This document shows, piece after piece, positions 39,623 to 51,781 of a DNA stretch of 64,000 nt (position 1 is the stretch's first letter; the number at the start of each line of letters is the position of its first letter). A program made the translations under genes and the position numbers. Source of the stretch: Aphelocoma coerulescens (lineage: Eukaryota > Chordata > Aves > Passeriformes > Corvidae); the NCBI RefSeq assembly GCF_041296385.1, contig NC_091017.1, positions 13,944,001-14,008,000 of the forward strand, given 5' to 3'. The notes below the pieces were generated by a model, which saw only the letters and a program-made list of their open reading frames with translations, did no database searches and had not been told where the DNA came from.

Positions 39623-40072
39623 CAATCATAGAATTCTTTAGACTGGAAAAGACCTTTAAGAGCATTGAGCCCAACCATCAATCCAGCACTGCCAAGTCCA
39701 TCATTAAACCATGTTCCTCGGGGCCACATCTACATGTCTTATAAATACCTCCAGGGATGGTGACCCGGCTAATTCCCTGGGCAGCCTGTTCCAGTGCCTG
39801 ATAACCCCTCATGTGAAGATTTTTTTCCTGATATCCAATCTAAGCCTCAACTGGTGCAACTTGGGGCTGTTTTCTCTTGTCCTCTTACTTGCCACCTGGG
39901 AGAAGAGATGGACCCCCACCTCACAACCACCTCCTTTCAGGTAATTGCAAAGGGCTCAGTGACGCCCCACTGAACGTCCTTTCCTCCGGGGTAAACACTC
40001 CCAGCTCCCTCAGCCATTCCTCATATGACTCGTGCTCCAGACCCTTCCCCATCTTTGTTGACTTTCTTTGGA
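39623..40072 (-). mobile_element. CR1 LINE fragment (about 450 bp)
   Basis: Reverse complement of a CR1 3' part. Landmarks are AATCATAGAATTCTTTAGAC, GGAAAAGACCTTTAAGAGCA, CCTCCAGGGATGGTGACCCG, CCTGGGCAGCCTGTTCCAGT and GTGCTCCAGACCCTTCCCCA. 5'-truncated and not coding. Same orientation as INPP4B. The 40072 border is approximate and lies about 57 bp from the 40130 exon donor. Confidence 0.92.
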
Positions 40073-40129
40073 TGAGAAGTGCCAAGGGTTATTAACTCAC
40101 CATGATTTACAACAGAGGGAAACACTTAC

Positions 40130-40209
40130 CTCAGAGTAAGGGTCAGCTGTTGTTCCTTTGACTTTACCAGATCTACTACTCTAAATGTTGCACAGCCCAG
40201 GAAGCTTCG
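40130..40209 (-). CDS. INPP4B: INPP4B internal exon, C2 domain (80 nt)
   Basis: The minus-strand acceptor is a TTTG-rich tract ending TAG and the donor is GTAAGT. The exon encodes RSFLGCATFRVVDLVKSKEQ followed by QLTLTL and the first two bases of an Arg codon (phase 0 to phase 2). The alternating hydrophobic pattern fits C2-domain beta strands. The split AG joins the A of the next exon to give Arg, followed by TSDGG. A CR1 copy ends only about 57 bp beyond its donor, in the downstream intron. Confidence 0.95.
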
Positions 40210-43200
40210 CTACAAATCAAAGCAGAAAGAAAAGATAACACATCCATTCATTTTTTAGTTGTTACTTCTTTTCATCTCACACTTGAAAATCTTTCTTTGG
40301 TACCTAGAAAAATATTGCATTTCAATATAACAGTTTGACACTATCCATTAGAAATTTTTTTATGCATCTGTATCATGATTATCAGTGAAATGTTAAAACT
40401 TTGGTTTTATCAGCAGGAAACTTTCTCTTTTCCATTAAGAATGGTCAAACAACCTGACAAAATAACAGGTTGTAAGACATACAGCCACACGAAAAATTTC
40501 ATTCAGTACAAGTATTTGCATTTTGCATCTATTTCTATTTTTCTAATTTCTGGATTACAAGAAATGCTGTTTTTTATCGAAGTTGTTCTTGTTATGATTT
40601 TTCCTCAAGCCTTTGGCACTACCATGTATTCCAAATATGAATGTATTTGCTAGAAAAGTATTTTTAAATTGAGTTCAGCACAAGTTAATTAATAGAAATG
40701 TTATATTTTTCTAGTTCTTGGCAATGCTTTAAGTACTTTTTTCCTCTATTTCCACTGTAAGGTGAACCTATTCACTGCATTACAAGTGCAGAGAAATGTG
40801 CTAATGCAACTAGAATGCCTAAAGTTGAATTAAGCTACACCACTACATCTTTTTCTTCTATGAAAATCACCTTCACACGTTAAAAAAAAAAAAGTACAAA
40901 GAGGAAAAAGGATTAAATATTCTTTTGCACTTTGGTTATTTTTTAACCTCTACTAGTATCTTGCTGCACATTGCTGAAATCCCATTTTGTCAACTTTGCC
41001 AGCAGTAGTAACAATGGGAAAGAAGCTAACGGCCTACGGCCATCTTCTATCCATTTATCTTTCAAATATACAACACAATATCACTTGCTCTAGATAAATT
41101 ATAATGAGATCATGACCTTACATTTAATTTTTTAAAATAAAACAATAAGAAGGACACAAAGTTTGTTTTTTATTACATAATACTAAGTTTACTGTTGGAA
41201 TGGCAAATTAAAATTCCAGGCTAAATTATATACATTCTTGGATATACAAATTAAAGGAGAATCAAGTCTCTCTGAGTCAACAGAGGCTGCCTGCAAAGAG
41301 CAGCTTTCCCTTCAGGGAAAAACAAAAAAGAATTTGCTGCTGCTGAGAAGAGTAAATTCCTCTGGTAAAAAAAAAAAAAACCTTCAGCCTGCTTTCTCTC
41401 AGGAAAGCCAGCAGGATATTGAGTTTTTGAATGCAAACAATAAAGCTCTACACTAAGATCAGTTTTCTTCCATAGAAAATGTACAGTTCAAATAACGATT
41501 TTGAAATTAGGTAAGCACCAACACTGGTCTCCCATTTGGTAAACAAAGTCATGAGGTTTGGCTTGCTGCTATCAATGGCACAGGCTTAGATATCCTATGC
41601 TTTTGTCGACACGTAAGCAGCAAAGGAAAAAAAGATACCAGTTGAGAGTCTAGGGAAGGCTGAGAAAATGGTGGATCTGGGAAGTGATGAACAGAAGTAA
41701 AGGAATCAAAAAGGCCTGTAGGATATATAGAGAAAAATAACACAGCTGCACAAGCAAAGATCACGGGTAATTTTCAGTGCCAAAATGAAATGTACTTCTA
41801 CGAAAAAGACATCCAGGTGTGGCACACGGTGATGCACAGTCTTGCTGGAGTGAACACACAGGTAGTTCTGTCTTCCTTTAATTCAGTCAACATGACAGTG
41901 TTTCTGCACTAAAACTCTGTGATCACACGTTTAGCCCAGATTATTTATCTTCTCCCAAGAGCATACCCTTCTTCATACCCTGAGAACACATTCCACAGCA
42001 CAGGGTCTCTATGGCAGCCTTTATTCTGGCATTTCATGACATTTGAGTGCTTATGTTTGAAACCTGACCATTTGGAAAGGGGAAGAGGGTTATTTGGAAT
42101 GAAACTGATATGGTTTTGTCACTTGGGGCTTCTTTCTGCTGCACAATAGAGCTATAAATGTATTTAAGGATCCTAAGTCAGAGTCCTCGTGTGACCAGAG
42201 CCAAGAAGCAATTACAGTGCTCTCTTATACAGTCAAAGAGCTTTAGATATTGTACCCACTAAACATCTCTGAGTGTCTTATCTACTTTTCCAGTGTCATG
42301 AAATTAAAGGTGAATGATTTCATCTGCTTAAAACATACTACTTAGTTATCTTTTTTTATATTTTTACACTTCTTTAGAAAAAAATTTCTTTTCTTCACAA
42401 TACAGAGCTAGGTGCAAAATCAAACAAAATTTGAAATGATCCCATGACCCAAATGAAGAGAGTTATGCTAATGTTCAGGGGATCTAATATCAAACTGGAG
42501 AATAATTTTTCCATGCTGATTTAGATTCCAATAGTCCACCCTGGGGCCTGAACTGGCAGTCTACAAAGCAATCTAACTTTGCCCACATGACTTGGAAAGG
42601 CTTGAAAAGTAGGCTTTAAACAGAATTGCTGCTGTAATGCTAATTGCAGAGTAATGTTCCTTTGGAATTTTGCTAGTCCTGTAGTCACAATAATAAATCT
42701 TAAGATAGGTGCCTTGACTAGTTTGATGAATAATCTCAGCTAGCCAAAGAGAAAAGTCTCTATAATAGCTACATGAAAAGTTAAAACACATCAATTATTT
42801 CACTAAGATTGAACTTGCTGCCAAGTTACAGATTTTTCAAACACTAGCTGAAGTCCTGAAAATTATGCCAAGGAAGTCCTGCTAAGGCAGAAAAGTCAAC
42901 ACCTTAGGCTAAAAATTTAAACCCTCCGTTATTTTACATGTTTGCAGACAGATCTGACACCTGCACAGGGTGGTCTTTGGTCAGTTATTCAGCTCTAGCA
43001 AGACCAACCTTTCCCACCCTCACAAGGTGGCCATATTATCTGGGAGGTTTTAGCCCTCTCAGACCCAGAAATTACTTCCCAATACCTTTGTCAAAAACTC
43101 TATAGCTCTACACATAAAAATGAGTCCTCTATATGTTGCCACTGCACTTTCTGAAAACACAAACCAAAGGCAGCTCCTGCTGCAGAACATTTGATATCCT

Positions 43201-43535
43201 GCAGATGAAGACCAGAAGGTGACAGACCAGGCTCATTGAGGCAATGCCATCCCAGCCTCTCAATCTCATCCAGATTGCTTGTATGGCATTAGCAAGGAGT
43301 TTACACAGTTGTGCTTGTCTCAGGTTAGCTTCAGTTGAAAAAGATTTTCAAAAGAGATGTGAACCAGATTACATCAGTTCATGAGACTATCACTCCTGCA
43401 TTGATTATTTTGTTCATTTAACCTAGTTTTTGCTATTAAAAAAGTTTGTCAGCTCCTGTTGAGCAGTGAGTGTCTGTGCCTGCTGATGAGATGAAAAAAA
43501 AACCCGCCAAAAAATCAATGAAAATTATTGCTTAC
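40210..43535 (-). other. INPP4B intron (3326 bp), nothing recognised
   Basis: AT-rich, with short homopolymer runs (A11 near 40880, A13 near 41367) and no mobile element, RNA gene or exon that I can support. Confidence 0.75.
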
Positions 43536-43586
43536 CCCAACATCTGCTCTTGGTTCCTTGTGATCAGGTAGGACACTGGTGCGGAC
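43536..43586 (-). CDS. INPP4B: INPP4B internal exon, C2 domain (51 nt)
   Basis: On the minus strand a pyrimidine-rich tract ending in CAG precedes the exon and GTAAGC follows it. It encodes 17 whole codons, VRTSVLPDHKEPRADVG (phase 0 to phase 0). The segment belongs to the C2 domain, before the strand that starts RSFLG in the next exon. The C2 domain of INPP4B binds acidic lipids at the membrane (family knowledge). Because its length is a multiple of three, skipping it would keep the frame. It is the most 5' exon found here; the exon before it should end in phase 0. Confidence 0.9.
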
Positions 43587-45307
43587 CTGAGAGAAGGGAG
43601 AGAAAAAAAAGGCAATAAATCATTACCTTTTTGTTGTTGCTTCCCAATTAGAATGAAAGAAATGCTCATGCCTTTCTTTCCTCACACTTTTGACACTTTG
43701 GAGATAAATTTAAATGGAGCTATATATGTATATATAATTTATAACAACTAGTAATTTAAGCACAATATCTGCTGGTTCCTGTGAAGAAAGTATCTTACCA
43801 CTGCCCATTTATCATTCTGAACTTTCCTGAGTCTCTAAAGGGAGAAAAGCTGTGTTCAGTTTTTCCTTTCCTAAAAGGAGATTTTTTGACTGTAACTTGA
43901 GTGACAGAATTCTTCATCTAGAGGCATTATCTGGAAACAAAATTTTCAGCCTCAAGTGAAAGAGCATAGTACATTAGAAAGTATTTTCTCCAAGTAAGTA
44001 CTTGCCTTTGCCAGCTGATATGCAGCAGAAATCCTGATCCCCAGTCCCACTCAGTGTATGACCCTGCCTCCTTCTGCCACTTGCTGAGCATCTCTGAGGT
44101 GAGAGACATTTGTAGGCATTCAAAGAGGGAAAGTCTCTATATTCTCCCCTACAAGGAACCTCCAGTTGTCCCTGCATTTTCTGCAAGGTGGAGCTGCCAC
44201 TGTACTCAACTGCTTTCATTTCACAAGAGCAAGTATGGGATAACCTGACTTCCTCTTCTGTATTTCCCAAAATATAGTATGGGTTGGTCTGTGGGTGCAG
44301 GTGGCTGTGTCTTCAGTGTCTTCATAATTTGATTGTGGAGTGGTGGTTGAGAACAGACAACTGATTAACCAGCAAAAATTAGATAGAAAATGTATAAGAA
44401 AACCTCTGTGACATCCCTCTGACATGGCCTGCCTGGGCCAAAACCAGCCCTTTGGAATAACTTGCTGTTAAAAGCAACACACAAGGGAGAATACACTGAG
44501 CATGAACATCTGTTTGATTACCTAGCCTAAATAACAGATATTCATTCCCCAAGGACAAACTTTTGGCTTGATTTCCAAGTAAAACTCAAACTCATTTTGT
44601 AAATCTCTTGGCAAAAGACTCATTTTTTTTCCTATGCCCTCAAATGTACTCTCAATTCTTCTATTCTAGCTGCAACTTAGTACAAAAAAAGAAGCTCTCC
44701 TTTAAAGCAAAGATAATTTGTATGTTTATTATTCTAAATACATGTTGTTATAAAGCACCAATATAAAGTCCACAACAAAGACTTGACAAAGTAGAACCAT
44801 GGTTTTTCTCAGTCAGCTCTTATCCCTTGATTCCCTACAGTGAGAACATTGTCTTTTCCACAAAAGCCTGAAGATAGTAAAAAGTGCTATAATTAATTTA
44901 ATGAGGGACAGAATACTTTAGAAATCTGTGGGAGTCCTCATTTGGATGCAATTTTACATTTAGATTTTCCCCACTAATATAACATTAGCAACTCCAAAGC
45001 ATTTGGCTTTCTACAGAAAACTAGTACAAAACGTTCAATAGCAATATTTGTATTTAAAATTTACCTTTAAATGTTTCAAGTCACAAATGGAAATGAAATT
45101 ACTGATATTTTCTTGTTGGTGATACCTATCTTTCCCCATTGAAGCTGGGGAAATAACTTTGAGCAGATCTGTTTCTTAAAAGAAAGATGGAGTATCAACA
45201 CCAGACCAAAAATGCTATGTCATTTTAAGATGCTAAAAAGCTGTTCAATGTGCCAGCCTCAAAGAGGTGATATCTGGCCCAATAAGAAGTGAGGTATTTA
45301 CATTTTC

Positions 45308-45325
45308 TAATTATTATTATTATTA
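45308..45325. repeat. ATT microsatellite
   Basis: A short run of about six ATT units. Confidence 0.8.
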
Positions 45326-48084
45326 TGGCTATTTTTTCAAGAAAAATTACTAATTTAAGAATTAACCTTCCTCTTCATCATTTACTTAGGCATTTGTAAC
45401 CCAGCAGCAGTTCAGCAAGTATTTTAGAAAGTGTACATGTTTTTGTATGATACTAAGTTGTGCTTCACAGCAAGAGAAAGTTCAAGTATCTTTTACACTT
45501 ATTGAAATCAAGGGAATTCAACACTCATTTAGAATCATAGAATATTAATTCCTTCTTTTATTGGATAAAGTCTCAATTCAGGAGAATGTATTTCTGCTTT
45601 TCTGACCCAATGTAGAAGTGGAAAGGGATGTCAACACCTGACTAATCTAGAACCTTCCATATAATAAAAACATATTCCTGACTTTCAAATGGATTTAAAA
45701 TACAGAAACAGTTTCTGTTGCATTTTGCAATACTTTTTAGTTCAGCTAGGTTTGTTTCTTTTCATTTGGTTTTAACCACTTTATAACCAGTATTTGTACA
45801 GCCAAATGTAACTGTCTTTGGTGGGACTGACATTAGGCTGTACCTCTCTTCTCCCTAAAATATATTTTGTTTGAAATTAAATTGAATATATTGATCCAAG
45901 TGTGTGCAAACATATATAATTTAAGAAAGAGGTTTATTATTTGATATTTACTAAAAGAGAGGCCATATATGTGTATGTAAATATGTACATGGGCAGTACA
46001 GTCTGATCCCTTTCAGGCTGTCTCTTGGTTGAGTTCCTGAACAAACCCTCTGAATGCTGCAATTATTGGGGTATCATTATGGGATGGTCACACAGGCCTC
46101 ATTACAAACAAAAAGTCAGCTCATAAACCTTTATAAAACATAAGAGACAAGTCAGTTCTAGTCCCAATCCACAAAATGAAAGAGAAAAAATTGAGATAAA
46201 TACAGAGGATTTGAAAGGTCAAATATCCTCCTAGTGCCTTTCCTGATTAAACAAACTGCTGCACTTTCTAAAACCTTGTCATAAATCAACTTTTCCCTAC
46301 TGGCCCCATCTAGATCAACTATGAAATATAAACACAAGCAGAAAGTCAGATTTTAATCCCAAGTATCCACTACTCTGTTAGAATTTCAGTTTTCTCATTT
46401 GCTCTAAGTTTTCCTGTGCAAAACGCAAACCTCTGAGTGGGGAGTTCATTTACAACTGGGGTAAGACCATGCTTCCCTGGAATAGCACACGCTACAGCTT
46501 TACCTCCTCAGACAAGAAGAGATCACAAGGGTATGCAAGAAAGACAGTTTGTGACCTAGGTGAAATGCAAAATGTTTCTGACTAGTATCTACTCCTGTGA
46601 TTTTGTCTGTAGAATAATATGGTTAACTCTTATACACCACAGGTTGTTGTACCAGGAAGAACACTAGTGGACAACAGTGGGCACTTGTGATACACTTAAT
46701 TTTCTTTAAATCTCATCCAGAACAATATGCAATGAGTAATGCATTTTTCACAGACACATCTGTTAAATTTCTCTAGGCATAAATGCTAAATTCAGCTTTA
46801 ATGAACTGTCCTTTAGTAGAAGGCAGTTTTGTGTGATTAAAAGGAACATTTCTTTCAGTCATTTGCAGCACTCTGAGCCACATCCACACACAATGTCAAA
46901 GTACAGAAGATTGAACCATTATCATTACTGAATCTTTTTTGCCTGCCCTTAATTAAAGCCTTCACATTTCAGTTGATGATCAAAGGCCATGTTCAGAATG
47001 CACTCAAGTTTTGCAAACAAATAATGCTAGATCCTTTCCTTGGTTACTATGGATTTACTCCATCAGATCAACAGTGGCTTCCAGTGGCTTCCCAGTTCTC
47101 ACTGCTTTTGTCTGCTCAAATGCTCTGCTCTGTCATCACTGCTATACACTCCTGGCATCTCACAGTAACTAAGTACACACATCAGGCAAGGCTAGGCAAG
47201 GCAAGGAAAGATAAAAAGAGGCTACTGAAAGCAGTCACTGAAAAATTGACTTGCACTCCTTCAATAAGGCACCTTCCAGGAAAGCATTCCCAGCTTCAGT
47301 AAAACTGGCAGTCATATGGGAACATAACGTGCATACACATTAACCTGGAGGTGCTCTGGGACAGTGACCATCTGCACCTTTCTGCCCCCACAGGGAAAAG
47401 AACACTGAACTCTGCTAACACAGCCATTTAGCTCCACAGACAGCTGCTGTGGGCAGTCAGCCCATCTTCACCACCACTGCCTGCCTGAGCAAGGCACCAC
47501 CACTCATCAGAATCTAGGAATAATTATTTCTTGGAATTTTTCAGTCAAAGAAGTTGCAGCTTTATGTATTTGTACTGGGTGAGCTGAAAATGCTGAAATT
47601 GTTACTGGGTTCTGCAACAACATCAATCAGCTTTTGTAGAATAGAACCCCTTCCAGTACATGCATCAAATTAATTTTTAAAAGAAGATATTGTACATTCA
47701 CCAGCTATTTATTTTCATCATATAGATTAACAATTTGCTAAATAGCCCAATCAACATGTTGTAGTCAGCAAAGTAAAACACTTCCATCAATACTTTGTTG
47801 GATAGGTGCTTATTGGATGAAGGACAATACCAATACAGTAATTTTCCAACCTTTAGTGCACAATTATTTCCAAGAGTCCATGTAAAACAAAAGAGGAAAT
47901 CTTTTCCCAATGGGCATGCACATGGTATTGCAGGGTTTACAGTTCCAATGCAAATGCTGATCTGCAGAGAAACTAATAAATATTAAAATTGAATTAAAGA
48001 TGAAAATAAATACAGGGAATATAAGTTATAACAAATTACTGCAATGTTTTATAATAACTGTATGATGTTTATTATATATTAATG

Positions 48085-48122
48085 AAATTTAAAATTATAA
48101 CATATTTATATATATATGTGTA
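48085..48122. repeat. AT-rich low-complexity tract
   Basis: TTTAAAATTATAACATATTT followed by a TATATATATATG run. No other feature. Confidence 0.75.
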
Positions 48123-49411
48123 TTCCCTATTACAGATAGTAGGGAAAATATGTATGCCCCATTACTTGCTGTATAGCAACTGACAGTTTCATCTGTTTAC
48201 TTATCTGAAAAGGTCAACCAGTAGGGCAGGACTATCTGCATCCTTTCCATAGGCAGTGTTTGAATGTGACTCTTTTGAAGAGTGCAGAGTCAAGACCATT
48301 CATTTGTGCAGCACTGACACTGTGTGCTGCCTCCAGGCACACTTCTCAAGACTTACTGTGAGGATAATAGAAAATACATGCTTCTCAGTCTCTAAGAATC
48401 ATCATAAACTGCTTTTCTTTCAGACATCTCTACAGCTCAGTATCTTTCTCTGGGAGGCTGCATCTTTGTGTGCTTTCTAGAGAACACATGGCACAAGAGA
48501 AGCATTACGAGATCCCCCAAGCAAAGACTGAGGTTAACAGAAATGAACAGCTTATGTAGGTACATAACTTGGTGTATGAATAATGAGCAGAAAACCACAA
48601 AAGTCTTGAGTGTTTGCTTACAAATACAGTATCATTTGTCTATTTTTACACCTTGGGCATTTGATCAGAATTGCCTTAAAAAACCCCACAGTTCAAAAAG
48701 AACAGATTACTTAGGAACTCTATACTGAGCACACCACAAAAAAAATAGCATCTCCGCAACATCCCCATGGAAGCTGGAAATGATCAAGAAACAGAAAAGA
48801 TCTATACATTATGAGTGCTTAGGGGCATGCAGCAGAGAGTCAGATCTGATCCAGCAAGGCTTATTAACTCCGCATAATTGCCAGCCATGGCAGAGCTGCA
48901 CCACTTTGCATTGTGCCTCAATGCAAAACGACACTGGCCCTGTCCATGCAAGCACCCAGTGAAGCTCACATTCCAAGCAGAGGTTTCATAGTGGGGACAG
49001 GGCCCAGCTTGGCATGGATCAGAGCTTCAGCTGCTGGCACTTGGTCTGCAGATTACCAAACACTACTAAGGTGTGCAAAGAGGGAAAAAAGGCAGCTTCT
49101 GTTAGCAGCCTTTCCCCCACGAAGCACTAAGATCACACACACAGCTTGTTCCTCAGTACACTGCAAAAAAGCCTGAAAATCACAGAGCTGGAAACACCCC
49201 TTTGGAACACACTTGTAACAACCTCCCCATATTTAGGTCTATTCTATTGCACATTTATTTATTTTCATATAGTAAATAAATAATTCTTGAAGGAAGAGTC
49301 CTAAGATTGATTTATCTCTTGTAGTTATTGGAAATAAGAAAAAGCTGCCAAATCTAGCCACGCAAATCTAAATAATCTTTAATATATTTTTAGTGTGTGC
49401 AATGAAAGAAT

Positions 49412-49434
49412 GGAAGGAAGAAAGAAAGAAAGAG
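49412..49434. repeat. GAAG/AAAG microsatellite
   Basis: GGAAGGAAGAAAGAAAGAAA, a purine-only tract of tetranucleotide repeats. Confidence 0.9.
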
Positions 49435-51735
49435 GTTATTTACCTTGTTAATAGAGAACACAGCATGAGCACTGGATTCAATTTTTTAACCAATTTGAAA
49501 CAGCTTTTTTTTTCCTACAGAGAAAGATCTGTGAGATGCAAGGTTATGTAACAGTTTAAAAGTGACAAAGAAAAATGGCCTCTATAAATTAGAGATAATT
49601 AACATTTGAATCTTAGCATCATGAAAAATAGATGTTCTTCTGCTACTCATAATTAATTTGCTCTTTATTGAAACTTGGGGTACAGATACTCTGCCAGTAC
49701 CAGTTGCTGCAGAACATTGCTTTATGGGGAGGGGAAAAGCTGTGTACTGCTGCACCCAGTTAAACCTTCTTGTGTTGCATGATGAGGTCATCATCACTCC
49801 CCTCCCGAACAGCTTCCCACAAAACACAACCTTTGCACTGTGATTCCAGTGCGCACTTTGCAAGGAACACCTACAGGTAATGGCTCAGGCATTGCAGGGG
49901 GCTCAAACACAGCTGCAAAGTGTGTAACCGTGACAGGGAAGTGACACTCACCCACCCCAGTACCCCCCCAGCGATGAGTGCTGACTGATGCAGACAGCAG
50001 CGCACTACTGTTTATCAGTCAATCTGTTCAGCTTTTTTAGCGGTCGAATTTTTGCAATCAATGACCACTGGTAGCAAGCTAATGAACTACAGGCTTTTTC
50101 CTCCATCTTTCAGGCTTTTTTGAACAAAGCCCAATGATGTGAAGTAGCCTTCTAAAGTCTTAATAGCTAATGAATATTCTAGGCATTTGGTCAGTTATAA
50201 TTTTAATAAAATATAATATAAAAACACATTTAAGTCTGTAGCTGTCACAATCAGCCAGGAGACCGTGCCCCTTCCCCATTGAAATTTTCAGGAATGACCC
50301 CTTTAAAGTCTGTTTCATCCTGGCAACAAGCTGCAAAATTTGAAGAGTAAAGATCCCCTTCAAAGTGCTAGTGATGCCTGCTCTTCCCTGCTTTCTTCCA
50401 CTGTGAAATAAAATTCACAGAAGGCAAATTCTGGCTTCTGTCAGCAAGCTACAGATGGAGCATTCCTAAGCTCTTTTGGCTCTTCATTTACATGGGCCAG
50501 CCAATGGGGAGTTGTTACTTGCTCAAATCCAAATACCACAGGCTGGTTATTGCAATACCACTATCCAAAAATCACTGAGACAGACTCCACAATCCAAAAA
50601 AAGCAGCAGTTAACAGCAACCGAAGAAATCCAGATGTTCTGACAAATTATATCCCAAAGAATACCCACTCCAGAATGATGAAGAAAATAGGACATAGGAA
50701 GATATGCATAGGGGAGTTTTATCACGCTTTTTCACCCCACTACCCCCACACCCAGCTGTGCATATTGTTTCAGCAAAACACGACTATCTGGCAATCTCTC
50801 AGTCAGTCTGTCGGAGCATCTTGCTCCCCTGAAGCAGCAGACTCTAACCCAAGTGTTCAAGTAGGACTTTCAGGGGAAATGCCTTCCTAGAATGCAAGAT
50901 TTCAGCACTGCTCACAGGGCCTGAGGCAGATGGGTAGGAAGAGGAAAAAAAATAAATCTCATTCCCATGTGAACATCAGAGAACCTGTCCAAAAAACCAT
51001 GCTAGAGAAGCCAAAGAAAGAACTTGTACTCTAACCACTTATTTCAGGGGAAACTTGAGAGGATACAAGCCAAGGGTGGTAAAAAGCACATACAGTTGTC
51101 TGATGAACACCCAGGCCATCTCAGGGTCACTTAAGTGCATAGCAGACAACATGAATTAAGGCAAATATTACTGGACTGATCAGATGAGCTCAATGGCATT
51201 ATGAAGTTTCCAGAACATGACCTTCTGCATGAAAATTTCAGGAATATTTGAACTTTGACTCTAAATATCTTGACAAAATAAATTGAAATACCATTTTTTT
51301 TGCTTTAGTGAATAAACAGCCTTTTTTTTGAGTATGCTAAAGTCTGCATTTCATAATTTGTATCTATTGCCATAAAAATTGCATTAAGAAATCTTACTAT
51401 AAATTAAACATGATGCCATTTCCACTGATGAATCACTTACAAGAAACAAGATTTATATCTGCATCCTATAGAGGTATTTCCAACATTCCCAGTTCCTCAA
51501 CAGATTGCAACCTCTACTCAAGTGACAAAAGGTATATTCCCGTGTTAAACACAGAAAAAAAGGTCTTACTGCCTTTAAAAAGCCCAGACATTTCAATACT
51601 CTACACAAAATGTCCCTGTCTTCTGACTCATGGGAGAAGCTGAAATGGAGAACTCAGAATTCAACATGCTGGAGCAGTCACTTCCCAAGTACATGAAGCT
51701 CCAAAGTTCCCTTGAGAGGCTGGTATTATCCCTGT

Positions 51736-51781
51736 GCCAACACCTCAGTGAATTGCCAGCCAACACCTCAGTGAATTGCCA
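51736..51781. repeat. 23-bp tandem duplication
   Basis: Two identical adjacent copies (51736-51758 and 51759-51781), each starting GCCAACACCTCAGTG and ending AATTGCCA. Perfect identity suggests a recent duplication. Confidence 0.97.

Larger units (their letters stand above)
32142..40129 (-). other. INPP4B intron (7988 bp)
   Basis: Contains a short CR1 tail (33151-33230), a trinucleotide microsatellite (34092-34161), a CA repeat (34694-34707) and a 450-bp CR1 (39623-40072). Confidence 0.8.
749..43586 (-). other. INPP4B: INPP4B gene, internal part (8 exons in this window)
   Basis: INPP4B removes the 4-phosphate from phosphatidylinositol 3,4-bisphosphate, giving PI(3)P, and so damps PI3K/Akt signalling at membranes (family knowledge). 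Eight minus-strand exons totalling 809 nt join in phase without a stop: lengths 51, 80, 112, 73, 148, 131, 105 and 109 nt in transcript order. They encode the C-terminal half of the C2 domain and the following INPP4-specific region. The paralogue INPP4A is less likely: [17 protein letters not shown] (23096 exon) and [12 protein letters not shown] (5708 exon) match the B form as I know the family. The catalytic Cys-x5-Arg site and both gene ends are outside the window. The first half of the C2 domain was looked for between 43587 and 64000 and not found, so it is probably upstream of the window. Introns range from 2.65 to 9.86 kb. No broken frame or lost splice site was seen, so the gene looks functional. 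Confidence 0.95.

Noticed and set aside
749..43586. INPP4A instead of INPP4B
   Set aside because: The [17 protein letters not shown] and [12 protein letters not shown] segments fit the type B protein; the type A protein as I know it differs at these places.
45534..45547. AGAATCATAGAATA, similar to the CR1 3' end
   Set aside because: Only about 14 bp match and no CR1 body follows.
51410..51460. Minus-strand mini-exon between CTATAG and GTAAGT
   Set aside because: About 25 nt with no support from the INPP4B sequence.
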